This document shows, piece by piece, positions 33,606 to 42,977 of a DNA stretch of 64,000 nt. Positions within the stretch are counted from its first letter, which is position 1. Each line of letters begins with the position of its first letter. The position numbers and the translations under genes were made by a program. Under the pieces are notes generated by a model, which saw only the letters and a list, made by a program, of their open reading frames with translations, was not told the DNA's origin and did no database searches. The DNA is taken from NCBI RefSeq assembly GCF_031834595.1, contig NZ_CP115541.1, forward strand, positions 2,722,501-2,786,500, in the 5' to 3' direction. This DNA comes from Stenotrophomonas oahuensis (GTDB lineage: Bacteria > Pseudomonadota > Gammaproteobacteria > Xanthomonadales > Xanthomonadaceae).

Positions 33606-34208
33606 TCACCATACGGTGATCACCTGCCCGCTCTGCACACCCTCCACACTGCGCTGGTACGCCAACGCCGCGCGCTGCGCACTCACCGGCTCAAATCCCG
33701 GGAAGTACGCGCCATAGTCGTCCATCGACTCCACCAGCACGTTCGGGCTGACCACATTGATGCGTAGCCCGCGTGGCAGCAGGTCGAACGCGGCTGCACG
33801 CACGAATCCCTCCAACGCTGCATTCACCGCCGTGGCATTCACTCCATCGCGGATCGGCTGCGCGCTGACAATGCCACTGGTGAGCGTGATCGAACCGCCG
33901 CTGCGCAGATGGTGCTGCGCCGCCAGCGCCAGCCGCACCTGCCCCAGCAGTTTGTCCTGCAGACCGAGGTTGAACTGGGCCGGGGTCATGTCGGCGAGCG
34001 GCCCGAAGTGCAGCCGACCGGTTGTGGCCACCACCGCGTCCAGCGGTCCGGTCTGCGCGAACAAGGCCTGCACGCTGGCGTCGTCGGTCAGATCCACCTG
34101 CACGTCGCCGCTGTGGCGGCCGGCGCGGATCAGTTCGTGGTGCACGCCCAGTGTGCTGGCGACGGCCTGGCCCAGGGTGCCGCTGGCACCGACCACAAGG
34201 ATCTTCAT
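33606..34208 (-). CDS. Short-chain dehydrogenase, 200 residues
   Basis: Starts at the ATG at 34208 (MKILVVGASGTLGQAVA). The cofactor loop GASGTLG and a shortened catalytic region with SGGSITLTSGIVSAQP and AVNAALEGFVRAA are visible. The usual YxxxK is replaced in this region by a VNAAL segment, as in the compact SDR subgroup of about 200 residues. It is divergent from a LysR-type regulator, its probable controller. Confidence 0.85.
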   Translation of the reverse strand: MKILVVGASGTLGQAVASTLGVHHELIRAGRHSGDVQVDLTDDASVQALFAQTGPLDAVVATTGRLHFGPLADMTPAQFNLGLQDKLLGQVRLALAAQHHLRSGGSITLTSGIVSAQPIRDGVNATAVNAALEGFVRAAAFDLLPRGLRINVVSPNVLVESMDDYGAYFPGFEPVSAQRAALAYQRSVEGVQSGQVITVW

Positions 34209-34305
34209 CTGCGCTGCTCCAATGAGGGAATGGCTGCAGTCTGCGCCGCCGGAACGGGTTAGGTAAGCGGCGTATGATTCGCACATTCCTAACTTGAGGT
34301 TAGCA

Positions 34306-35214
34306 ATGGACGTGTTACGCGGCATGCAGGCCTTCGTGGCCGTGGTCGACCGGGGCAGCCTGAGTGCGGCGGCCGAGCAGCTGGAGGTGTCGGCGGTGAT
34401 GGTGGGCAAATACCTGCAGCAGCTGGAAAACCACGTGGGGGCCCGGCTGCTGCAGCGGAACACCCGACGGCAGAGCCTGACCGACGCCGGCCGCAATTAT
34501 CTTGCCGGCTGCCGCGCGGTGCTGGAGCAGGTGCAGCAGGCCGAAGCGAGCGTTGAAGGGCTGCAGCGGCAGCCGCAGGGCGTGCTGCGGATCAGCGCGC
34601 CCGTCACCTGGGGCAGCTGCGTGCTGGCCCCACTGGTGGCGCGTTATCTGGCCGCGCATCCGAAGGTGAGCATCGAGCTGGACCTCAGCAACCGTCGTGT
34701 GGACCTGATCGAGGAGCAGTTTGACGCGGTGGTGCGGATGGGCGCGCTGGGCTCGGCCGAATGGGTGGCGCGGCCATTGCCGCCCTATGCGATGCAGATC
34801 TGCGCGTCGCCCGCGTATCTGAAGCGCAGGGGCGTGCCGCAGCACCCGTCGGACCTGGGCAGCCACGACTGCCTGACCCATCTGGCCTGGCGCGGCGGGC
34901 ACGGCTGGCGGTTGCGCGGTCATCCCGAGCAGGACTGGTCGGAACACTCGCGGCTGCTCTGCAATGACGGCGACGGCCTGCGCCGGGCGGCGCTGGCGGG
35001 TGCCGGGCTGATTCTGCAGCCGGCGGTGTTGTTGGCGGAGGACGTGGCGGCGGGGCGGCTGGTGCCGGTGTTGGCGGATTTCCTGCCCGAGCCGCGCCCG
35101 TTGCATCTGGTGTATCTGCCGGACCGGCGGCCTCGGCCGAAGTTGAGCAGTTTTGTGGAATTTCTGCTGGCGGCCGTCGTAGAGCCACGCCCTGCGTGGC
35201 TGCGACCAGGTTGA
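34306..35214 (+). CDS. LysR-family regulator
   Basis: The 302-residue protein starts MDVLRGMQAFVAVVDRGS, with the winged helix LSAAAEQLEVSAVMVGKYLQQLE, then the co-inducer domain with RISAPVTWG and CASPAYLKRRG. The C-terminal dozen codons and the approach to the stop lie inside a SMAG repeat (35179-35203), so the tail EPRPAWLR is repeat-encoded. Divergent from the SDR gene at 33606. Confidence 0.88.
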   Translation: MDVLRGMQAFVAVVDRGSLSAAAEQLEVSAVMVGKYLQQLENHVGARLLQRNTRRQSLTDAGRNYLAGCRAVLEQVQQAEASVEGLQRQPQGVLRISAPVTWGSCVLAPLVARYLAAHPKVSIELDLSNRRVDLIEEQFDAVVRMGALGSAEWVARPLPPYAMQICASPAYLKRRGVPQHPSDLGSHDCLTHLAWRGGHGWRLRGHPEQDWSEHSRLLCNDGDGLRRAALAGAGLILQPAVLLAEDVAAGRLVPVLADFLPEPRPLHLVYLPDRRPRPKLSSFVEFLLAAVVEPRPAWLRPG

Positions 35215-35246
35215 ACATGGCGCAGCCACGCAGGGCGTGGCTCTAC
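35179..35246. repeat. Inverted pair of SMAG palindromes (REPIN-like)
   Basis: A plus unit with core GAGCCACGC-CCT-GCGTGGC (35179-35203) and a minus unit of the same subtype (35222-35246), 18 bases apart, in opposite orientation. The first unit overlaps the 3' end of the LysR gene. The GCCACGC subtype is seen only here in this window. Confidence 0.85.
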
Positions 35247-35284
35247 GCATGGGATCAGGCCATCGTCATGGGATCAGGCCATCA

Positions 35285-36106
35285 TTACGACGCCTTTTCG
35301 GACAACGCCTTGCCACGCGCGGTGGCTGCTTCAATCGCCCGCGCCACGATCGCTTCAAACCCGTCCCCCTGGAACGACTCGATCGCCGCCTGGGTGGTGC
35401 CGTTGGGCGAGGTCACCCGCCGGCGCAGCTCCGCCGGCGCTTCACCGGACTCATCCAGCATGCGGCTGGCCCCCAGCAGGGTCTGTACCACCAGCGTGTG
35501 CGCGGCGTCCGCCGACAGGCCCTGAGCCTGGGCCGCCGCTTCCATCGCCTCAGCAAGCAGGAACACATAGGCCGGACCACTGCCGGATACGGCAGTCACC
35601 GCATCCATTTTCGCTTCATCCTCGATCCACACCGTGCGACCGGCGGTGGCCAGCACTTGGTCGGCCTGCGCACGCTGCGCTTCGCTGACCTCCGGGGTGG
35701 CAAACAGGCCGGTGACGCCCGCGCCCAGCAGGGCGGGCGTGTTCGGCATCGCGCGCACCACCGCGCCATGCTCGCCCAGCCAGCGCTGCAACTGGGCGCT
35801 GGTGATGCCGGCGGCGATGGAGACCACCAGCGGCGAATGCCGGGCGGCGAGATCGGCCAGGTCACCGCACACCTGCGACATCACCTGCGGTTTGACCGCC
35901 AGCACCCACACACCGCCCTGGGCGGCCGCCTCAGCAGCGCTGGCGTAGGTCTTCACTCCGAAATCGGTGCTCAGTGCGTCGCGCAGTTCGGCCACCGGCT
36001 CGGCGACATGGATGTGTGCCGGTGCGGTGCCCCGGCGGACCAGCCCGGCAATCAGGCTGCGGGCCATGTTGCCGCCGCCAATGAAGGTAATGGAATGGGT
36101 ATTCAT
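35285..36106 (-). CDS. proC: Pyrroline-5-carboxylate reductase
   Basis: Last step of proline synthesis: NAD(P)H reduction of 1-pyrroline-5-carboxylate. The 273-residue protein starts at the ATG at 36106 with the cofactor motif ITFIGGGNMARSLI and has MPNTPALLGAGVTG, AVSGSGPAYVFLLAEAM and the C-terminal VTSPNGTTQAAI signature. It is followed by no gene on its strand; yggS is upstream, as in many proteobacteria. Confidence 0.95.
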   Translation of the reverse strand: MNTHSITFIGGGNMARSLIAGLVRRGTAPAHIHVAEPVAELRDALSTDFGVKTYASAAEAAAQGGVWVLAVKPQVMSQVCGDLADLAARHSPLVVSIAAGITSAQLQRWLGEHGAVVRAMPNTPALLGAGVTGLFATPEVSEAQRAQADQVLATAGRTVWIEDEAKMDAVTAVSGSGPAYVFLLAEAMEAAAQAQGLSADAAHTLVVQTLLGASRMLDESGEAPAELRRRVTSPNGTTQAAIESFQGDGFEAIVARAIEAATARGKALSEKAS

Positions 36107-36119
36107 GTGGTCGTCCAAT

Positions 36120-36143
36120 GTAGAGCCGGGCTTGCCCGGCTGC
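36120..36143 (+). repeat. SMAG/GTAG palindrome, GCCGGGC type
   Basis: GTAG head and AGCCGGGC-TT-GCCCGGCT palindrome between proC and yggS, same subtype as at 5724. Confidence 0.85.
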
Positions 36144-36153
36144 GTTTCAACAA

Positions 36154-36825
36154 TCAATGCCGCGCACCAAACAAGGCCGACCCCACCCGCACCATCGTCG
36201 CCCCATGGGCAATGGCCTCCGCATAATCAGCACTCATACCCATGGACAGGGTATCAACCTGCGGGTACCGCACAGCCAACGCGTCAAACAACCCGCGCAT
36301 GCGCTCGAACGCCTGCACCCGGCGCTCCGCCTCTGGCCAAGGCGCAGGAATGGCCATCAGCCCACGCAGGCGCAGGCGCGGCTGTTCGGCGATCAGCGCC
36401 GCCAGCGCCGGCACCTGCTCCGGCGTGCAGCCATGCTTGCTGCCTTCATCGTCGATGTTGACCTGGATCAGCACGTTCAGCGCGTCGCGATCAGCCGGCC
36501 GGTGCGCGGCCAGCGCCGCCACCAGCTTGGCCCGGTCCACGCTCTGCACCCAATCGAAGTTGCGCGCGGCCAGTTCGGCCTTGTTCGACTGCAGATGCCC
36601 GATCAGGTGCCATTCCAGCCCGAGTGTGACCAGTTGCTCAATCTTGGCCACGGCCTCCTGCACGTAGTTTTCGCCGAACGCGCGCTGTCCCTGCGCGGCC
36701 AGGGCGGCCACGGCCGAGGCCGGCTGGGTCTTGGAAACCGCCAGCAGCAAGGGATCTGGCCGCCCGGCGGCCGATGCCGCGTTGTGCAGGTTCAGCAGAA
36801 GGGTCGAGAGGGGCAGGGCGGACAC
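36154..36825 (-). CDS. yggS: PLP homeostasis protein YggS
   Basis: A pyridoxal-phosphate-binding protein of the PROSC/YggS group (223 residues) that buffers PLP in the cytoplasm. LLLAVSKTQPASAV contains the Schiff-base Lys, with GENYVQEA, LEWHLIGHLQSNK and a C-terminal SMGMSADYAEAI motif. The GTG at 36825 begins VSALPLSTLLLN; the longer upstream frame is a shadow of pilT. It is divergent from pilT. Confidence 0.93.
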   Translation of the reverse strand: MSALPLSTLLLNLHNAASAAGRPDPLLLAVSKTQPASAVAALAAQGQRAFGENYVQEAVAKIEQLVTLGLEWHLIGHLQSNKAELAARNFDWVQSVDRAKLVAALAAHRPADRDALNVLIQVNIDDEGSKHGCTPEQVPALAALIAEQPRLRLRGLMAIPAPWPEAERRVQAFERMRGLFDALAVRYPQVDTLSMGMSADYAEAIAHGATMVRVGSALFGARH

Positions 36826-36912
36826 GATGGCTTTCCGGTAGTTCAGGAAGGCTATACTGCCGACCGGGGAAAGATCCTTCCAGTCGCAGCAGTCTATGGG
36901 GAGTAGCAGCGT

Positions 36913-37950
36913 ATGGATATCGCCGAACTGTTGGCGTTTTCCGTGAAGAACAAGGCGTCGGACCTGCACCTGTCTGCAGGCCTGCCGCCGATGATCCGTG
37001 TGGACGGTGACGTCCGCCGCATCAACATTCCGGCCTTGGACCACAAGCAGGTCCACGCGCTGGTGTACGACATCATGTCGGACAAGCAACGTCGCGACTA
37101 CGAGGAATTCCTCGAAGTCGACTTTTCGTTCGAAATTCCCAGCCTGGCGCGTTTCCGCGTCAACGCGTTCAACCAGAACCGGGGTGCGGGTGCGGTGTTC
37201 CGTACCATTCCCTCGGAAGTGTTGACCCTGGAAGACCTGAACACGCCGCCGATCTTCCGTGAGCTGATTGACCAGCCGCAGGGCCTGATCCTGGTGACCG
37301 GCCCGACCGGTTCGGGCAAGTCGACCACGCTGGCGGCGATGATCGACCACATCAACAAGAACGAATACGGTCACATCCTCACCGTCGAGGACCCGATCGA
37401 ATTCGTGCACACCTCGCAGAAGTGCCTGATCAACCAGCGCGAAGTGCACCGCGACACGCACGGCTTCAACGAAGCGCTGCGTTCGGCACTGCGTGAAGAT
37501 CCGGACATCATCCTGGTCGGCGAACTTCGCGACCTGGAAACCATCCGCCTGGCGCTGACCGCGGCGGAAACCGGCCACCTGGTGTTCGGCACCCTGCACA
37601 CCAGCTCGGCGGCCAAGACCATCGACCGTATCATCGACGTGTTCCCGGCCGGCGAAAAGCCGATGGTGCGCTCAATGCTGTCCGAATCACTGCGTGCGGT
37701 GATCTCGCAGGCGCTGCTGAAGAAAGTCGGCGGCGGGCGTACGGCGGCGTGGGAAATCATGGTGGGCACCCCGGCTATCCGCAACCTGATCCGTGAGGAC
37801 AAGGTCGCGCAGATGTACTCGGCGATCCAGACCGGCCAGCAGATGGGCATGATGACGCTCGACCAGCACCTGCAGGACCTGGTGAAGCGCAGCCTGATCA
37901 CGCGCAACCAGGCCAAGGAATACGCCAAAGACAAGCGCATTTTCGAATAA
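36913..37950 (+). CDS. pilT: Type IV pilus retraction ATPase PilT
   Basis: The 345-residue hexameric ATPase powers pilus retraction for twitching and DNA uptake. The N-terminal PAS-like domain is followed by Walker A GPTGSGKSTT (near residue 133), the Asp box HILTVEDPIEF, Walker B DPDIILVGELRD and the His box AAETGHLVFGTLHT. The C-terminal AIRNLIREDK motif of PilT is present. pilU follows after 15 bases. Confidence 0.97.
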   Translation: MDIAELLAFSVKNKASDLHLSAGLPPMIRVDGDVRRINIPALDHKQVHALVYDIMSDKQRRDYEEFLEVDFSFEIPSLARFRVNAFNQNRGAGAVFRTIPSEVLTLEDLNTPPIFRELIDQPQGLILVTGPTGSGKSTTLAAMIDHINKNEYGHILTVEDPIEFVHTSQKCLINQREVHRDTHGFNEALRSALREDPDIILVGELRDLETIRLALTAAETGHLVFGTLHTSSAAKTIDRIIDVFPAGEKPMVRSMLSESLRAVISQALLKKVGGGRTAAWEIMVGTPAIRNLIREDKVAQMYSAIQTGQQMGMMTLDQHLQDLVKRSLITRNQAKEYAKDKRIFE

Positions 37951-37965
37951 CCGGGGCACATAGCG

Positions 37966-39108
37966 ATGAATACCACTGGCACTACCATCGACTTCACCTC
38001 GTTCCTCAAACTGATGGCGCATCAGAAGGCGTCGGATCTGTTCATCACCGCCGGCATGCCGCCGGCGATCAAGGTGAACGGCAAGATCTCGCCCATCACC
38101 CAGACGCCGCTCACGCCGCAGCAGAGCCGCGACCTGGTGCTGAACGTGATGACGCCCGCGCAGCGCGAGGAGTTCGAGAAGACCCACGAGTGCAACTTCG
38201 CCATCGGCCTGTCCGGCGTCGGGCGCTTCCGCGTCAGCTGTTTCTACCAGCGCAACCAGGTCGGCATGGTGCTGCGTCGCATCGAGACGCGCATTCCCAC
38301 CGTGGAAGAACTGAGCCTGCCGCCGATCATCAAGACGCTGGCGATGACCAAGCGCGGCATCATCCTGTTCGTGGGTGCCACCGGTACCGGTAAGTCCACC
38401 TCGCTGGCGGCGATGATCGGCTACCGCAACCTCAATTCGACCGGGCACATCATCACCATCGAAGACCCGATCGAATTCGTGCACAAGCACGAAGGCTGCA
38501 TCATCACCCAGCGCGAAGTGGGCATCGACACCGACAGCTGGGAAGCGGCGCTGAAGAACACCCTGCGCCAGGCCCCGGACGTGATCATGATCGGCGAAGT
38601 GCGTACCCGCGAGGGCATGGACCACGCCATCGCGTTCGCCGAAACCGGCCACCTGGTGCTGTGCACCCTGCACGCCAACAACGCCAACCAGGCGATGGAC
38701 CGCATCATCAACTTCTTCCCGGAAGACCGCCGCGGGCAGCTGCTGATGGACCTTTCGCTGAACCTGAAGGGCGTGGTCGCACAGCAGCTGATTCCGTCGC
38801 CGGACGGCAAGTCGCGTCGCGTGGCGATGGAAATCATGCTCGGCACGCCGCTGGTGCAGGACTACATCCGCGACGGCGAGATCCACAAGCTGAAGGAAGT
38901 GATGAAGGAATCGGTCCAGCTGGGCATGAGGACCTTCGATCAAAGCCTGTTCGAGCTGTACCAGGCCGGCGAGATCAGCTACGAGGATGCACTGCGCTAC
39001 GCCGACTCGCAGAACGAAGTGCGCCTGCGCATCAAGCTGTCGCAGGGCGGCGACGCCCGAACCCTGTCGCAGGGTCTGGACGGCGTGGAGATTTCCGAAG
39101 TCCGCTGA
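37966..39108 (+). CDS. pilU: Accessory pilus retraction ATPase PilU
   Basis: A 380-residue PilT paralogue. Walker A reads GATGTGKSTS, with IITIEDPIEFVHKHE, APDVIMIGEVRT and GHLVLCTLHANNAN; the longer C-terminal tail distinguishes it from PilT. It works with PilT in retraction. Directly downstream of pilT in one operon. Confidence 0.96.
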   Translation: MNTTGTTIDFTSFLKLMAHQKASDLFITAGMPPAIKVNGKISPITQTPLTPQQSRDLVLNVMTPAQREEFEKTHECNFAIGLSGVGRFRVSCFYQRNQVGMVLRRIETRIPTVEELSLPPIIKTLAMTKRGIILFVGATGTGKSTSLAAMIGYRNLNSTGHIITIEDPIEFVHKHEGCIITQREVGIDTDSWEAALKNTLRQAPDVIMIGEVRTREGMDHAIAFAETGHLVLCTLHANNANQAMDRIINFFPEDRRGQLLMDLSLNLKGVVAQQLIPSPDGKSRRVAMEIMLGTPLVQDYIRDGEIHKLKEVMKESVQLGMRTFDQSLFELYQAGEISYEDALRYADSQNEVRLRIKLSQGGDARTLSQGLDGVEISEVR

Positions 39109-39193
39109 GGCCAACATCGTTGGTCGTTTCCGGGCGCGTGCGGTGCCATACCGCCGCGCCCGTGTTGTATCTGCCACGCCAAGGGGGCCGTGA

Positions 39194-39751
39194 ATGACGC
39201 AGGAAGCCGCACTGAAAACCCGCTACGCGGGCATGGACACCGACGCGTTGCTGGCGCTGTGGCAGGGCCAGGAGCGCATGGACTGGGCCGAAGCCCTGTT
39301 GGCCGAGGAACTGCAGGCACGCGGCGTGGAGTCGCAGCGGCTGGAGGAACTTGCCGCCGCGCGCGACCCGCAGGGCGCGTCCAGCGTCAGCGCAGCGGTC
39401 GGGGCACCGACCGGGTTGGCGTACTTCTTCCTTATCCGCATGGGCGCGGTCGCCTTGGCCTTCGCCGCGGAGCGCACAGTGGGCTCGATGTACGGCGAGA
39501 CCTGGGCCAGGCTGGCGCTGCTTGCGGTCCTGCTGGGCTACGTAGTGCTGGGCGGCTGGCAGGTGTGGCACCGCACCCGACGCCCGATGGGCGGTGCGTC
39601 TGCCTTCGGCACGGCCTACCAGACGATTGAACTGGGTGTGCTGGCGCTGGCGCTGATGGCCGGGCTGGGCTGGGCGTTCAGCCAGATACCGGAGTCGGAG
39701 CCCGAGATGCCTGACCAGCCCGTAGGGGCACCCTCCGTGATGGACCCCTGA
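39194..39751 (+). CDS. Hypothetical membrane protein
   Basis: A 185-residue protein with a soluble N-terminal helix region (about 1-65, including LLAEELQARGVESQRLEEL) and three predicted membrane segments (LAYFFLIRMGAVALAFA, LALLAVLLGYVVLGGW, LGVLALALMAGLGWAF). Not recognised. It follows pilU by 85 bases and could share its transcript. Confidence 0.65.
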   Translation: MTQEAALKTRYAGMDTDALLALWQGQERMDWAEALLAEELQARGVESQRLEELAAARDPQGASSVSAAVGAPTGLAYFFLIRMGAVALAFAAERTVGSMYGETWARLALLAVLLGYVVLGGWQVWHRTRRPMGGASAFGTAYQTIELGVLALALMAGLGWAFSQIPESEPEMPDQPVGAPSVMDP

Positions 39752-39876
39752 ACCTGAATGCCGGGCGCGCCGCTGCCCGGCGCAGGCGGAATTTCATTGC
39801 CAGGTGAATCAATTTCACCTGCAACTGTAACGCCGATCGTGTCTAATACGTCTCCCCACGAGCGGTACCCCCACCC

Positions 39877-40584
39877 ATGTCCCTCCAATCCCATGGCCCC
39901 GCGCCGTGCGAAGACGCTGACGGCCACCTGGTCACTGCCGGGCCGTTGACCCCGCCGCCCGACAGCGCCGGTACCGTTGCCGACGAAAAAGCACTGCGCC
40001 ATTCCACGGCGGAGGACGTGCAGGGCATGGTGCTGGCCACGCTGGTGGCGTCGCTGGGGCTGGCGATCTTCGCCAAGGGCGGGCTGATGATCGGCGGTAT
40101 GGCCGGTCTGGCCTTCCTGCTGCACTACGCGGCCGGCTGGAACTTCGGCCTGGTGTTCGTGCTGGTGAACCTGCCGTTCTACTGGGTGGCGGTGCGGCGC
40201 ATGGGCTGGGAGTTCACCCTGAAGACGTTTGCGGCGGTCACCGCCTGTGGCGTACTGACTGATGTGCTGCCGCGCTTTGCCGACTTCTCGCACATGGCTC
40301 CGTTGTACTCGGCGCTGGTGGGCGGAGCATTATCCGGTCTCGGCATTCTGTTCTTCATCCGCCACCGTGCCAGCCTGGGTGGCATCGGCATCCTGGCGGT
40401 GTACCTGCAGCGCACGCGCGGCTGGAGTGCCGGCAAGGTGCAGATGTCGTTCGACACGCTGCTGATGTGCGCGGCGTTCTTCGTGCTGTCGCCGATGCAG
40501 GTGATGTATTCGGCCATCGGCGCGGTGGTGCTCAGCCTGGTGCTGATGTTCAACCACCGCCCCGGGCGGTACATGGGCGTTTGA
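39877..40584 (+). CDS. YitT-family membrane protein
   Basis: 235 residues with a soluble 50-residue lead, then five to six membrane helices: MVLATLVASLGLAIFAKGG, LMIGGMAGLAFLLHYAAGW and so on, with the GG-rich loop ALVGGALSGLGIL typical of the YitT/DUF161 family. The function is unknown; transport is often suggested. Confidence 0.8.
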   Translation: MSLQSHGPAPCEDADGHLVTAGPLTPPPDSAGTVADEKALRHSTAEDVQGMVLATLVASLGLAIFAKGGLMIGGMAGLAFLLHYAAGWNFGLVFVLVNLPFYWVAVRRMGWEFTLKTFAAVTACGVLTDVLPRFADFSHMAPLYSALVGGALSGLGILFFIRHRASLGGIGILAVYLQRTRGWSAGKVQMSFDTLLMCAAFFVLSPMQVMYSAIGAVVLSLVLMFNHRPGRYMGV

Positions 40585-40594
40585 GCCCGCGCGG

Positions 40595-40657
40595 GCGACC
40601 ACCAACGGTGGCCGCCTACCGGAAATGCCGGTAGGTCACGACCGTTGGTCGTGACGC
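40595..40657. repeat. Inverted pair of SMAG palindromes
   Basis: A minus unit with GACCACCAACGGTGG core (40595-40619) and a plus unit GTAGGTCACGACCGTTGGTC... (40631-40657), 11 bases apart. The second unit overlaps the 3' end of the glycosylase gene: its last codons (HDQRS) and TGA stop (40638-40636) are repeat sequence. Confidence 0.85.
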
Positions 40658-41169
40658 ATCTCCTGCAACCGCTTGTACACCGGACAGCTCTTGGCATGCG
40701 CCCCGGGCAGATAGCCCAGGCTCATCAGAAACTCACCGGTGATCTCGCCACCGGTAAACCGGAACGTCTTCTTGAACAGCTTCACCCAGTCGGCCTTGCT
40801 GCGCGGGTGATGGGCGTCCAGCCACTGCGCGAATGAGCCATGGCTGGACCGCAGTTGCTGGATCACCTGCGCGTTGTGAACGGCCGCGTGCACTTTCAGC
40901 CGGTTGCGGATGATGCCGGCGTCGTTCAACAGCCGCTCGACGTCACGTTCCCCATACGCCGCCACGGCGTCCACGTCGAACTGGCTGTACGCCTTCCGGA
41001 AACCCTCGCGCTTCTTCAGGATGGTTTCCCAGCTCAACCCGGCCTGGTTGATCTCCAGGATCAGGCGTTCGAACAGCTCACGCTCGTCGCGCTGCGGAAA
41101 GCCGTACTCGTGGTCGTGGTAATGGCCGTGGACCGGATGGCCCGGGGCAATGCTGCAGTAGCCGCTCAT
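40636..41169 (-). CDS. tag: DNA-3-methyladenine glycosylase I
   Basis: Excises 3-methyladenine from alkylated DNA. The 177-residue protein contains YHDHEYGFPQRDERELFERL, LEINQAGLSWETILKKR and the zinc-snap ligands (Cys5; His and Cys in AHAKSC near the C-terminus). The N-terminal MSGYCSIAPG replaces the commoner RCxW, so it is a divergent member. The C-terminal HDQRS and stop lie within a SMAG repeat, so the natural C-terminus may have been trimmed. Its start overlaps the downstream end of the DUF4153 gene by four bases. Confidence 0.88.
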   Translation of the reverse strand: MSGYCSIAPGHPVHGHYHDHEYGFPQRDERELFERLILEINQAGLSWETILKKREGFRKAYSQFDVDAVAAYGERDVERLLNDAGIIRNRLKVHAAVHNAQVIQQLRSSHGSFAQWLDAHHPRSKADWVKLFKKTFRFTGGEITGEFLMSLGYLPGAHAKSCPVYKRLQEMRHDQRS

Positions 41170-42977
41170 GGTGTGTCCTTTTTGCGCGGAGGTTCATCCA
41201 CGCTTTGTGGAAGGCTGCCGGCCAGGGAAACCTGCGGCCAGCGTGGGCGCTGCAGTTGCAGTTCGCCTGCCATCAGTGCCGCGTTGGCCGCGTCCGCCGC
41301 TGCCCGGTTCGCATGCCCGTAGAACGTGAGCGTACCCGCGTTCTGCCACTTCCCGTCCATGCGCACATGCAGTTGGCAGAACGGCCCAACCTGCTTCTCC
41401 AGGCGACACAGCAGCATCTCGTCGCTGCCGTCACCGTCAAGGTCGCGGCGCAGCGCCACGCAACGTTCATCCACGTCCAGGCACTGGCTGTCAGCCAGTG
41501 ATCGATCGAGCACGGCTGCCCACCAGTCCGCATCCGGAGCCGGGGCTCCCTTCACCAACGCCACATGCCGCTGCAGCGCAGCAGGGTCACGCAGCCCGTC
41601 ATCCAGCAGGGCACCGTCGCTCCAGCGCGTCTCGCGTGCCAGCGCATCCTTGATCACGCTGACTGCACGTGCGTCCTTGCCCAGTACTGGATCCTGCTGC
41701 AGCGCGCGCAGCGCATCCACGCCACGCCGGCCCAGCTCGAAGCGCAGGGCGAGGGCATCGTTGGCATTGATCACAGCGGGGTCGTGCTTCAGCCTCGCCA
41801 CCTGGCTGGCAATGCTGATCCGCACCCCATCCAGCAATGGCGAGTTGGCCAGCAGCGCCACGCCCAGCACCCCCCAGCACATCCACCGGTTCACCCGTTC
41901 AATCGGCTGCAGCCAGCGGCCGCGACGACGCAGCACCGAAAGCGCGTAGCCCACCGCATAGCCACACACGGTCAGTACCACCAGCGCACCCCAGAAGCGC
42001 TCCAGCGTCCAGCCGTACTGGGCAATGCGCAGCCCCATCGCATACAGTGCAAGCCCCGCATACACCGGAAGTGCCAGCAGGCTGGCATCCACCAGCCGGC
42101 GCAACCACATCGGATACGCCGCGCGCTCGCTGTCGTGCTGGTACACCGCATTGGTGAATGCCACCAACAGCAGCGACACGATCACCAGCAACCAGGTCGC
42201 CGAACGGGTCTTCCACAGCGCGTCCAGCCCGGCAAAAGGCAGGCTCAGCACGAACAACACGGCAATGAACGACAGCAGCGGCAATAGGCCGCGGCAGATC
42301 GCGAACAACACCTGCCGGGTCACCTGGATGGCGCGGTGCTGGGTGCGGCCAATCAGCACGCCGAAGCCGAACAGGCAGCCGGTGGCCAGGGCGATGAACG
42401 CTTCTTCGCGGAACAGGTCGCGGAAGAAATTGATATCCACCAGCTGGAACAGCTCTGACCACAGCCACAGCAGCATCCAGGTCAGGCCGGTAAAGGCCAG
42501 CGCCAGCGCGAGGGTCAGCCCGTTCTGCCAGGCACGTTCAAACAAGGCGTCATAGGTGGCATGCCAATGGCCGTGCTGCAGGCGGAACTGCCACCACGGC
42601 AAGGTGACGAACACCGCGATGGCCATGCTGAGAGAGAACGGCCAGTGCAGTGGGCCATCCACCAGGCCAGTGGCACCTCCGCCCAGATTCCAGCCAATCC
42701 AGCTGGCCAGCGCCAGCACCACCGCTGAGCCGATCGCCGCATGCAGCCACAGCCGGCGGTCGCGCAGATCCACCAGCGTCAGCGCAATGGCGGTGGGAAT
42801 GGTCAGCACCCAGGTGTACCAGCGGTAGCGGCTGGCGATGTCCTGGAACGGCCAGCCTTCGCCGGCCTGCTGCACGGCATACAGCGCCAGTCCCTGCAGC
42901 AGCGCGATCAGCACGATGGTGCTGCGCGAGGACAGCGGCAGGGCGGGAAGCGAGGTGTCATTCATGGCATGCGTCAT
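41166..42977 (-). CDS. DUF4153 membrane protein, paralogue 1
   Basis: A 603-residue protein with about ten predicted membrane helices in the N-terminal 400 residues and a soluble C-terminal part with CLDVDERCVALRRDLDGDGS (calcium-loop-like DxDxDG). The start codon at 42977 overlaps the stop of the upstream paralogue (ATGA). The two are clearly related along the whole length (for example ALPLSSR / ALPLASR near the start and GRTQHRAIQV in both). Function unknown. Confidence 0.8.
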   Translation of the reverse strand: MTHAMNDTSLPALPLSSRSTIVLIALLQGLALYAVQQAGEGWPFQDIASRYRWYTWVLTIPTAIALTLVDLRDRRLWLHAAIGSAVVLALASWIGWNLGGGATGLVDGPLHWPFSLSMAIAVFVTLPWWQFRLQHGHWHATYDALFERAWQNGLTLALALAFTGLTWMLLWLWSELFQLVDINFFRDLFREEAFIALATGCLFGFGVLIGRTQHRAIQVTRQVLFAICRGLLPLLSFIAVLFVLSLPFAGLDALWKTRSATWLLVIVSLLLVAFTNAVYQHDSERAAYPMWLRRLVDASLLALPVYAGLALYAMGLRIAQYGWTLERFWGALVVLTVCGYAVGYALSVLRRRGRWLQPIERVNRWMCWGVLGVALLANSPLLDGVRISIASQVARLKHDPAVINANDALALRFELGRRGVDALRALQQDPVLGKDARAVSVIKDALARETRWSDGALLDDGLRDPAALQRHVALVKGAPAPDADWWAAVLDRSLADSQCLDVDERCVALRRDLDGDGSDEMLLCRLEKQVGPFCQLHVRMDGKWQNAGTLTFYGHANRAAADAANAALMAGELQLQRPRWPQVSLAGSLPQSVDEPPRKKDTP

